A DNA stretch of 64,000 nt from the NCBI RefSeq assembly GCF_029962835.1, contig NC_080588.1, positions 17,192,001 to 17,256,000 of the forward strand, written 5' to 3'. This document shows positions 45,417-55,954 of the stretch, one piece after another. A program made the position numbers and the translations under genes. A model generated the notes under the pieces. That model made no database searches. It was not told where the DNA came from and saw only the letters and a program-made list of their open reading frames with translations. The stretch's first letter is position 1; each line of letters begins with the position of its first letter. Origin of the DNA: Magnolia sinica (Eukaryota; Streptophyta; Magnoliopsida; Magnoliales; Magnoliaceae).

Positions 45417-46555
45417 AGGAGATGTGTACCGACGATGAGCATCAAAGCGTCATCTCCTTCTGTCACTCTCAGGCCCATGGTAGTCACTTTTCGCTAAAAA
45501 GACCACGGCCAAGATTCTACGGTGTGGCTTTTCTTGGCCCACTATGTTTCGGGACACTCATGAGTTTTGCAAAGCTTGGAGCGTTGTCGAAATTGGGAGC
45601 ATTGTCCGTCGAAATATGATGCCTTTGAATCCCATCCTTATCATTGAAGCATTTGATTCTGGGGCATTGATTTCATGGGACCATTCCCCAATCGTTTGGG
45701 AATCTGTATATTTTGCTCGCCGTGGATTATGTCACTAAATGGGTCTAAGCGATTCCGTGTCGAAAGAATGACCATCGCACGGTCATTAAATTCCTAAAAG
45801 AGAACATCCTTTCTCGATTCGGAACGCCTCGAGCCATCATTAGTGATGGGGGCTCACACTTTTGTAATAGACCATTCGAGAGCTTAATGAAGAAATACGG
45901 TATCTCTCATAAGGTGAGCACCCCATACCATCCACAGACAAGTGGACAAGTTGAGATTTTCAATAGGGAGATCAAACACATTTTGGAGAAAACGGTTAAC
46001 CCAGATCGTAAGGATTGGTCAATTCGATTGACCGATGCCTTATGGGCATACCGTACTGCATTTAAAACCCCTATTGGAATGTCTCCCTTTAGACTTGTCT
46101 ATGGGAAGGCTTGTCACTTGCCTGTGGAGCTGGAACATAAAGCGTATTGGGCGATCAAAAATCTTAATTTCAATCTGGACAACGCTGGCTCGCTACGCAA
46201 ACTTCAATTGAATGAACTTGAAGAAATCCGGAATGATGCGTACGATAATTCGAGAATTTACAAGGACAAGATGAAAGCATTTCATGACCAACACATTTTG
46301 CGAAAATCATTCACGCCTGGTCAGAAGGTCCTTTTGTACAATTCTCGATTACATCTCTTCCCGGGTAAGCTTCGATCTCGTTGGACCGGCCCTTACATTG
46401 TTGTTACTGTTTTTCCTCATGGGGCCGTTGAGATAAGAGATCCCGACAATGGCAAGGAGTTTAAAGTCAATGGACATCGATTGAAACCATTTGTCGAGAA
46501 ATTTGATTCAGAGGACATGTCCATGCCTCTGACTGATCCTGTTTACCAGGATTAA
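45417..46555 (+). pseudogene. Athila-like integrase
   Basis: The N-terminal zinc-finger part (45,430-45,720) is frameshifted. From about 45,715 the core is readable: 'AVDYVTKWV' then a stop near 45,747, '[11 protein letters not shown]', and '[16 protein letters not shown]' with its Glu intact. The open part from 45,887 gives 222 codons through the C-terminal '[15 protein letters not shown]' (GPY module) to a TAA at 46,555. It cannot be expressed as one protein. Confidence 0.88.
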
Positions 46556-47958
46556 TCTCCTAGTCTGATGGAGGTATAGGTAAGTTTCCTGTTTTCTTAG
46601 GACTAGGGTAGTTGCTTTATTTGTCTGGCTGAAGACGGTAAACTTAGCGCTCCTGGGAGGCAACCCAGTTCTTCATTTTATGTCATTTTTTTCATTAGTC
46701 AGTTCAATGTTTGTGGGTAACATTACTGCAAACCCTCACGAGACTACAACTCGTCCACTAGGGGTAACCTAGGGGTTTAAAGGCTTGTTGCATACGCTAA
46801 ATGCAATCGAGAGTACCTGCGAAAGTGGTGTAGGTAGGATTTCATTTTTGTTATTTTTATTTTACTTCTGTTGGTTTCTCTCTTGTGCTGACCCGATCTT
46901 ACGTAGATATCTTTGGAAAGCCTTTTGATTCTTTCGTCCAGGTACTATCTTTCCATCACTCCTCTTATATTTTTGTTGTCCCATGTGCATTGCATGCCTA
47001 TTTCTTTTACATTGAGGACAATGTAGATTTTTGGTTGGGGGTGGGAGATTAGGTTTCTTAATCAGTGTTTTCTTGGTCTTGAGCAAAAATTGTGAATTTT
47101 TTTAAATTTGTCTGGATTTTCTTGTGAATTCGAAGGGATTTTGACGGCCATCTAGGGCACTTGGAATTACAAGATGAGTGATGTTGGTAATTTATGACTC
47201 TTAGGTTCAGTTATTTATTATATTAGATTTCACAGTTAAGTTTGATTGTTAATCCAAGATTAGAAGTTGTAAACATTGATTGAGTTATGATCTCACATGT
47301 CACATCTCGCTTTCACATTAAGGTTTCAGTTTGATATTGAAGGATTTACTTGGTACTCACTAAGCTTGAAGGGAACCAACTTGAGAAATTGAAAGGATTG
47401 GGCGAATGATCTACACCATAGGTTTGCTCCCTATAGGTGTAGACTTAATTCCCCATGAATGATATGTGAAAAAGTTGGGTGTACAGTCTTTACCATAGGT
47501 TTGCTCCCTATAGGTGAGGATCTGATCCCTCTTCTTGGCGTTATTTCTAATGAAAAAATCAAAAATTAAAAGAATAAAAAGATAATGTATAAGCCAAGTT
47601 GAGTTATTATGAATTCTCTTGTTAATAACCAACGATATCCTGAAATAAAGAATTGAATATTAATGGTGACAAGTCGAGATTAGACTATACATTCATAGAT
47701 CTCGATGGTTAGAATTTTTCTAATTAATGGATTAACACTTGAGCTTGGTTATGAAGTTTACCGTAAGCTTGATTTCAAGATAAAGTAATGCCAACATTCA
47801 TGAATCTGGATTGTTTTTCAAAAATAATAAAAAAAATAAAAAAATAATAAAATCACTTGAGTCTCTAAAAATTGTCATGTAATTCTCAACTTATTTTTCG
47901 CATATTTTGCTCGGGACTCGCAAAATGCTGGTTGGGGGTTGTGTTCAGGGTCAAATAT
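46556..47958 (+). other. Athila-like 3' non-coding region
   Basis: No envelope-like ORF. Contains 'cattgaggacaatgtagat' followed by a G-rich tract near 47,033-47,046, as usual after Athila integrase, and a twice-repeated hairpin phrase 'ccataggtttgctccctata' at about 47,414 and 47,493. A G-rich 'gctggttgggggttgtg' before the 3' LTR is the likely polypurine tract. Confidence 0.6.
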
Positions 47959-50142
47959 TGCATATCAGACCCCAGTTTTTACCTAGATTTACAAACATAG
48001 TACTGTTTATCGGACTAATTTAATCATGTTTGCGATGCAGAAAGTATTCACAAGCTTGGACTGGAAAAGGGTACTAAAAGCATGGATTTAACAGTCTGAA
48101 GTCACCAAGGCAGGCGATGGACCCTAGGAAACCAAGATCGATAGATTTGCACGCCAGGGATCCAAGAAAATCGAGGAATTGAAGCTCAAGCGGCCTGAAA
48201 AGTGTCCAGAATGCAAGATCATAAGGTTTCCACCATCCAATCAGTTCGAAACTCCATACGTGGCCTGAAGACCATAAATGAACCGTACACGTAAAATTTC
48301 ATCCATTGGCTCGCTGTGGAATTGGCCCAACAGACATATCAGCCCATAAAACCATTGATTTTGGGCCCGCCCGCTATCCAGATGTACTTGAAAATTGGTC
48401 TTAACGCGTTAACTAAGCTGACAATACGGATGGACGGAGCGGATTTCTCACAAACATCTCCGTGGGACCACATGTGCATCACGAGTGCACGGTACATAAG
48501 TGCACCAGCCGTGCACTGTATTCTTCAGAGTCGGTCAGCGCACGCTGACTGACGTCTCCCTCTCTGATTCAAAGTTCTTCCAGCGCGCAAACAGAGTTCG
48601 CGGCTGGCGATTGTGGGCCACCATCGTGTTTGTACGGACCAATCCGGACGGTCCAGAAGATCCCCATGACACCTCTTGTTACTGCCTAGGTGTCAAAAGA
48701 CAAGCGAGGATTGTTTCCCAACCGTTCAAAAGCAGATTAGACGGCCGTAAGATCCAGCAGTTGGGCCATATCAAAAGCACTCCAAAACCATCTACCTTCA
48801 CCAGAAATTTCGTCACGAAGTTAATGGACGGAGTAGATTCCCTAACAGATGCTGATTATGGGCCCCACCAAGCACCAGCGCACCCCCTGTTACGCCCGTC
48901 CGAGACCGTCCGGGAAATCCGGGCGGTTGTAGCCCTCTGTCTTCGGTCAGACGGATAATCCAAACCGTCCATCATGTACCTCATCCAAAAAAACCCCAAG
49001 GGACGTTGCTTTTTCGGAAAGATACAATTGAAGTGGGCCGTGTTCCGCTCATCTTCTTGGCTGCGTAAAGAGAGCTGCGCAGAGCGTCAACCGAATTCGC
49101 TACGGAAGCTGCCGTGCGTATACAGCCAGCCACCACCCTCTCCTGCTGCTGTTATAAAAGGAAAAGAGAGAGAGAAGAGGGAGGATTCTTGGAGGCTGGA
49201 ACGGGATCAGCGTGAGGAGGAGAGGAAGAGTTTGGGTCGTCTGGCAGCGTGAGGAGAAAAGGAAGAAAAAAATAAAAAAAGAGAAGAAAAGAAGAAAGAG
49301 TGCTGGACGTGGCTTGGTTTGCTGGCAGCGGTTGGAAAGAAGACAAATCTGAGGAAGCAGCAGAAGAGGACGTGGAGTACATGAGCTGAAAGAGAGAAAT
49401 TTGGTTCTTCCTCTATTCTTTCTCTTTTTATTTTAAATCTAGCCGCATCATGCCCATGTGTGGCTAAACCACTTAGCTAGGGCTAAGAGGTGAAGCCTGT
49501 AGCGAGATGGGAGACACTATTTCTTGCTTTTCATTTAAATTTATGAACTGAACTTGGTTTTGAGTTAATTATTAAAAGAATATTTACTCAGTCTTTAATG
49601 GTCTGTTGTGACTGAAATTACAATGGGTTTGCAATGGCTTTGAATATCTCTTTTTCTCTTTTGATGTTTATGATGTCAGGAGGCCCTGTTGTTCACCATC
49701 GTCTCCTGGGCATGGTTGGATGATAGTACTCTTCCTAACTTTCATGTACTTTCGATTGGTTGGCAATTAGTTTAATCCTGTTATTTGCTTTGTCTCCTGG
49801 GCATGGTAGGATGATGGAATCCATTCTAATTCATATACCTTTCATCTCTTGAAAACCAGATTAAGTAAGTTCAGTTTGAATTCCATAAAAATTGATGCAG
49901 GCAAAAGATCTCCCTGATCCCTGGATCCTCTGAATCCCTAGTTTCCTTCCTCTGAATTCCTTAAAGTTTTAGATAATTATTCCATAATTATTTCTTAATT
50001 TCTACTTGGTTTAGATCACATCTTAGTCTAGTTCTAGTTCTACTTGGTTTCAGGAAACGTACAAGTTTCAGTCCCTGTGGATTCGACCTCGGTCTTACCG
50101 AGTTTATTACTACATCACAACCCTATACTTGGGGAGTGAACA
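47959..50142 (+). repeat. Athila-like 3' LTR
   Basis: TGCATATCAG...GTGAACA, both ends intact, 2184 bp. Followed directly by the second copy of the 34-bp target duplication, sharing one or two bases (CA) with it. Confidence 0.92.
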
Positions 50143-50175
50143 CCGAGGTTAGAGAGCGTCGTCCTCTAGGTCTCG
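50142..50175. repeat. 34-bp direct duplication, right copy
   Basis: Second copy of 38,407-38,440; after it the G1 integrase sequence resumes. Confidence 0.95.
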
Positions 50176-50710
50176 AGCTTGTGTAGTAGACGTCAAAAGT
50201 TATTGATATTATCAGGCAGAGGATGTGCACAGCTCAGTGCTGATAGAAGAGTTTTGCTGATCGTTGACGTTGACCCCTCGAGTTTGCAGTTGGGGACATG
50301 GTATATCTCAAAGTCTTGCCCATGAAGGGCGTGGTTCGATTTGGAGTGAAGGGCAAGCTTGCCTTGAGATTCATTGGACCTTTTGAGATTACTGAGCATG
50401 TGGACGTTGTGGTCTACAGGCTTGCCTTACTTTTAGAGTTGTCTGCGATCCACGTTGTGTTCCATATATGTATGTTGAGGAAGTGTAGGTCAGGCATCAT
50501 TCCAATGATTGATTGGCAGGCCCTTGAGGTCCGTAAGGATGCTTCCTGCATCGAACAACTGATTCGTATCCTTGATCGGAAGGAGTAGGTTCTTAGGACC
50601 AAGGTCATTCCCCAGGTGAAGGTACAGTGGGGTTATCATTCGAAGGCTAAGGCGTCTTGGGAATGCGAAGCTGAGATTAGAGAGCGTTATCCCTATTTAT
50701 TTGATGATTG
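50176..50710 (+). pseudogene. G1 integrase C-terminus with chromodomain-like end
   Basis: 'VGDMVYLKVLPMKGVVRFGVKG' and 'LRFIGPFEI' form the GPF/Y module, then 'HVVFHICMLRKC'. The end 'VLRTKVIPQVKVQWGYH' and 'ASWECEAEIRERYPYLF' is the chromodomain of chromoviral integrases, which in relatives guides insertion to heterochromatin. A TAG at 50,586 splits it. Confidence 0.85.
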
Positions 50711-51671
50711 ATTGACGTATGATGTATGTATGCCTTCTCTTTTGATTGATGATTGCTATTTATATGATGATGTTTGTGTTTTTTCTTTTGTCTTGGATTT
50801 GGGAATTTTGAGGACAAAGTTTCTTTGTTGGTGGGGAGAGCTGTGAGACCCTAACCGAGTGTGTGTGTGTGTGTGTATACATTTTGTTTCTCTAGGTCCC
50901 ACGGTCCTACCGGTCAAATCTTGACGACCCGCAACCTGTAGATTTCATTTGCGATGTCCATTGAGTTCGATCATATAGACCTGATCCGTTTCGACCCGAG
51001 ACCTATGCCATTGCGACTGCATCGTCGCCACAATTTCAACGCCGCGTCTCGTGCGTTCATCCGAGTTCTAGATCATGAGATATGGGGTATGCACCATGAT
51101 GGACCATTTAATATGATTTTGGGCCTACCTAGGGTGGTGTGCACGTTCCCAAAGGCGGCCCACCCTATTGCACATTCTTCCATGAAGGCTACCTATCCTA
51201 CCTACCCAATAGCCCTAGACCCTAGGGCCTAGCCTAGCAATTATGGATTTCTTCCCTAGCAAACCATCATTACACTCTCTATCCCAAAAAGCCATCATGG
51301 CCTTTTTCTTCCCTAGGCCTTGCAACCCATCATTTCCTTACCCTTCCATCATTTCTTCTCTACAACTCTCTTTTCTCCTTTCTCTTTCATTTCATTCCTC
51401 TCTTTCCCATTGCAAGAGGTTGTGACGTCCCATCATTTCCACCATTTTCCAGCCTCTTCTCTCCCTCATTTCCCCTTATCTCACCCTTAAAACACCATCT
51501 TGACCATTGATCTTTGACCCTTGAAGCTTGAGGAGCATAGTGTTTTTAGAAGTTTGAAGATTCAAGAGGTGGGTGATGTATATGGAGCTTCTTCCTTCTT
51601 TTCTTCTTGCATTTCTTTTCTAGAACATTTGGTAGTATGTAGGACCCACCAATCAATGGTGGAGGTCCTAC

Positions 51672-51972
51672 ATCACTCCATGATGAGAGGCCAAAGGCCT
51701 ATTTCATGCATGCACGTTTCCATGGTGGGCCATTCTCCATGGACCCACCATGATGGATTTCTTTGATCTAGGATCTTGTTTGGTCATCTAGACCATAGCA
51801 TGCATGTTAGGGATAACATCAGCAACTTCTTTGGATTGTAAGATCACATGCATGCATGATCTATGAAGGATGTATGTGTGATTGTAATGGTGGAGGATTC
51901 ATAGTACCTGAATCCTCCCCTATGGCCGTTGATCTCTCTCCCTCTCTCTCTCTATTTCTTTCCTATATTTTT
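51672..51972. repeat. ~301-bp direct duplication, left copy
   Basis: G1 LTR segment beginning ATCACTCCATGATGAGAGG, repeated at 55,653-55,954 with small differences. The 5' LTR has it only once (from about 23,511), so the repeat arose with the insertion. Confidence 0.85.
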
Positions 51973-53252
51973 CATCGTAAGAAGCATAACCAAAGCCATA
52001 ACCTACAAACAACAACCAAAAACTCCATTACATTTCCATTATAATAAAAACTTTACAAGTACAATGAGCATAAGGGAAATACAATGAAGATGAACAAAAC
52101 TCCAAAATGATCTGCCACGCGCCCAAGTCTGCTGCGATCCAACGTCACCTGCACGCAACGGTCGTGCATAAGCTTATAGAAAGCTTAGAGGGTGGTGAAA
52201 GTGTATGTTAAGGTGGTAATGTAGCTATGCAGTATCAGAGTAATGCGGAACATGCTGATGAATGCCAAGAATACCATTAGCCGTACCAAGGCCATGCGGT
52301 GCAAAGAATGATGTCGGCCATACCAAGGCCATGCAAATGCGAAATGCAACTCAAGCATACAAACCCTCATCTAAGTCCACATGTCAATACGGCTCAAATC
52401 TGGAATATCACCGGGGTCTAGTACACTCCAAGCCAGATTGCCGCCCCATCGCGCGCAATAAGGTGAGTGGAAAAGACCTCACTATCCGCCTGCCAATATC
52501 GGGCTCGGCTCGTCAATAGCGGACCCATTCCTCGAGCTGGTCAGACTCAGCCTAGCATTGCCCCCTACTCTCGGGCGGGTAAGGCCGCACCCCCTTCCAA
52601 CCGACCACGACACAGTGGAAAGCGCAACCGTCTGGTAATCGGCACTCAGCGCTCATGCACCCACTCGGTCTAGACGTTGGAGCAACCTCTTGGTACCATA
52701 AGGGTTTAGGGACTTTCACCCAGGGATATCTATCGCACCCCATGTAGAACAGTATTTCCGGTATCCAATCCTGCCAACCACGATACGTCTGTGGAGGCTA
52801 CGGCCCTGATGTCGCTAGGGCGTACAGTAACCATATCATACAATGCGAATGCATGAATCACACTATCCAGTCATGCAGCAATCCTGCGCGTATCATACGC
52901 TCATGTAGGGCAACACCCCCTATCCGAGAGCCCCTAAACAATCTGCCCGAAGGCCTATGCCATGATCAGTCACTTCTCATATCAAGCATACATATGATGC
53001 GTATGATCATGAGTTATGGAGCTATACTACACATGTTATAAAGTAATGTATTATCCTTAACAACGCAGATGGCCTAGACGGCCTACACACAATGAGTACA
53101 GGCCTATCAATGGGCCCTAGGGAGAGTCATAATGTGGACGTTTAACCAACATTTAAACGTACAATGTGGACGTCAAACCAACATTGCTCCCAAGGCACGA
53201 CTGTTATAAACATCATTACATTCACACATTGCAATAGACCTTAGGTACATCC

Positions 53253-53665
53253 CATTGGGCCTTAAATACATCAAATGGGCCAAATCACATGGGCCTTATA
53301 TTCATTAAGTGGGCCACATCAATGGGCCGCACCAATGGGCCTTATGTACATTGCAATGGGCCATAGCCCGTGGGCCTTAGAATGAATCAAATGGGCCTAA
53401 TCTTATGAGCCTTATATGTATCAAATGGGCCTCGCCAATTAGGCCCCATACGTGCATCAAACGGGCCTCAACCCATAGGCCCCAATACATTTTAATGGGC
53501 CTTAACCCATGGGCCCCTAATACATTTTAATGGGCCTCGGCCCATGGGCCTTACATATAAATCAAAGTGGGCCTCAACCATAGGCCAGAAGTAAGCTGAG
53601 ATGGGCCTTAAATACATATCAAAGTGGGCCTCAATCATGGGCCACATGTAATTGAGGTGGGCCTT
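53253..53665. repeat. GGGCC motif array
   Basis: Twenty GGGCC motifs in about 410 bp by my count, mostly in the form (A/G)TGGGCCTTA or TGGGCCTC, spaced ~15-30 bp. TGGGCC/T is the core of plant site II elements bound by TCP factors. Confidence 0.8.
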
Positions 53666-53779
53666 CCACACTAGCAAATTACAATCACCCGTAAATTATA
53701 TATAATCTAATATAATATTTATATATATATATATACAACACATAAAATATTATATATAATATAATATTTTATATATATT

Positions 53780-53782
<3 letters not shown>

Positions 53783-53824
<42 letters not shown>

Positions 53825-53846
53825 ACACACACACACGCACACACAG
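53783..53846. repeat. (CA)n microsatellite
   Basis: Long CA run with a few interruptions, preceded by TA-rich sequence from about 53,696. Confidence 0.95.
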
Positions 53847-55652
53847 GAACACAAATATCACAGTGGGCTCCACCGTCCGCCTGGACGGTGGAGGCAAAAC
53901 ATATACATCACTGTGGGCTCCATGTGGGGCCCACCATAGTGTTTAGACTCCATCCAACCCGTTGATAAGGCCACGTATACCTAGATGAAGGGTGGGCCCA
54001 ACTTTCACCCCAATCCAAAACTCGTGGACCCAAAAGGGTTTATGGTAGAGTTCAATTCACCCTGTTTCCTATAATGTGGGCCACCGAGTCTTGGATGGAC
54101 CCGAAATTTGGAGGGGGCCCACTACTAAGAGTGGCCCACCTCTGAACGGGTTGGATGATAAATAAACATTAAGGTGGGGCCACGGCTACAGGTGGGTGGT
54201 AGACGTTGATATAAAAAAATTTACCCCACAATTATCCCTCATCTTCTTTGTGATATATATATTTTTTATTTTTCAACTTTTCTGTGGTTTTCACCGGTGG
54301 AGTCCACATCCAAACAATCCACTCCGTCCAATGGCCCTCCATGGCTCTAGATAAGCAAAACAAGCCCAATATTGGGCGTATTTCGTCGTATAGACAATCA
54401 GGGAAGGTTTCAATGGTGAAAACCACCATTTGGTATGGTATGGCCCGCCCGAAGGTATGATTGATCCCATCTTTCGGCTCAACGCCTAAAAGGGGCTTGG
54501 GAAAGGAATGGATAGTGTGGATTGAAGACATACATCAAGGTGGGGCCTACATGAGTGGGCCTCCTCCATTGGCTTGGAACCAAGCTAGTATTTGTGTTTT
54601 TTCAGCAAACGTCTGTCTGGCCGAGCAAGGTGGGCCTGCTCATGAGGGCCACCACTGATGGATGGTGTGGGTACAATATACGCAAAGTGGGCCCCACTTG
54701 TAGGTGATTTGGATGGAATACATACCTTGTGGTGGGGTCCATTCAAGTGGGCCACACAACCTCCTTATCATCACACATAAAAAAAGAAATAGAGAGGGAA
54801 AGAGAGAGATAGAGAGTGAGACTTGCGTGATGGAGGGACCCCGGCACTATGGGCCCTCCCTTGCACTAAGTCATACATCAAGTGGGTCCCATTACATGTG
54901 GGCCCATAAAAGTGAAATCCAACGGTGGAGATCCCTTCTCCACTAAAATAGACGGTCTAGATGACCCTAAGTATGCAAGAAAATAAACATCATGATGGGG
55001 TCCATGGAGAATGGCCCCATCATGGAATGATCATGATGATCCAAGTGGGCCATCGGCCACATCTTAGGGTCCAAAGTGAGATCCAAACCATTGATCGGTT
55101 GGCCTCACTTGGCCCATCTTAAAAACATCAAAAACTACCCTATCAAAGCACTCACCGCCTGATCTTCTTGCTCCCTTGGCTTCCTTAGCTCCTTGTACTT
55201 CTCTTTGATGGTGGAAGATGAGAAATGGATGGCTAGGATGAGAGATCTAGGGATGGAAAGGTGGGCCACACATGTAGCTTGGGAGATATGGGAAGAGGCT
55301 CATACGTATGGATTTTTTTTCTTGGAAAAATTTGAAAATGAGAGAGAGACTTGTAAGGGAGAGAGAGAGAGAGGGAGTGATGGGTGATGAAGTGATGGAT
55401 GGGAGAGAGAGGGATGGGTGTAAGAGCTTCTTTTTGACTTTTGTGGCAAAAGTTGTAAGAGGGGTAATGCTTGTGTAAGAACTTTTTGACTTTGGGGCTT
55501 GCTTGGGAAAAAGTGAAAGGTGATGTGTACTTGACATGATGGGATTGATGGGATTGATTGATTGATGTGACATCTTGTAGAGATTCTCTCGGGTTTTGCA
55601 AGGCGCGGCATTTTTCTTGCTTTGAACGCTAGCCCACATCTCCCGACCAGAT

Positions 55653-55954
55653 ATCACTCCATGATGAGAGGCCAAAGGCCTATTTCATGCATACATGTTT
55701 CCATGGTGGGTCATTCTCCATGGACCCACCATAATGGATTTCTTTAATTTAGGTATTTGGTCATCTAGACCATAGCATGCATGTTCGGGATAGCATTGGC
55801 AACTTCTTTGGATTGTAAGATCACATGCATGCATGATCTATAAAGGATGTATGTGTGATTGTAATGGTGAAGGATTCATGGTACCGGAATCCTCGCCTAT
55901 GGCCATTGATCTCTCTCCATCTCTCTCTCTCTCTATTTCTTTCCTCTATTTTTC
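55653..55954. repeat. ~301-bp direct duplication, right copy
   Basis: Second copy of 51,672-51,972, continuing directly into the remainder of the G1 3' LTR. Confidence 0.85.

Larger units (their letters stand above)
38441..50142 (+). mobile_element. Athila-like Ty3/Gypsy retrotransposon
   Basis: LTRs at 38,441-40,598 and 47,959-50,142, an Asp-tRNA-type PBS, a large gag with protease, RT with 'FMDDFSVYG', RNase H, and integrase with '[14 protein letters not shown]', all typical of the Athila lineage. No envelope-like ORF is seen in the 1.4 kb after integrase. The gag frame is intact but pol is broken by stops, frameshifts and deletions. The LTRs are very similar outside two divergent patches, suggesting a younger age than G1. 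The first ~25 bases of the 5' LTR are missing. Confidence 0.92.
51973..55652 (-). mobile_element. Inverted LTR-like insert related to G1
   Basis: On the minus strand the 52,020-52,700 part resembles the last third of the G1 LTR (e.g. 'aagctttctataagcttatgcacga', 'tgaccagctcg'), but the rest is diverged, so it is probably a truncated solo LTR of a sister family. No coding domains. Ends are not clean TG/CA. Contains a GGGCC motif array, TA and CA microsatellites. Confidence 0.65.

Noticed and set aside
46556-47958. Envelope-like gene of the Athila-type element
   Set aside because: No frame longer than about 75 codons and no transmembrane pattern after integrase.
55233-55675. Overlapping minus-strand Ser/Pro/His-rich frames
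   Set aside because: Low-complexity GA-rich part of an LTR-like insert; three frames open at once indicates composition, not coding.
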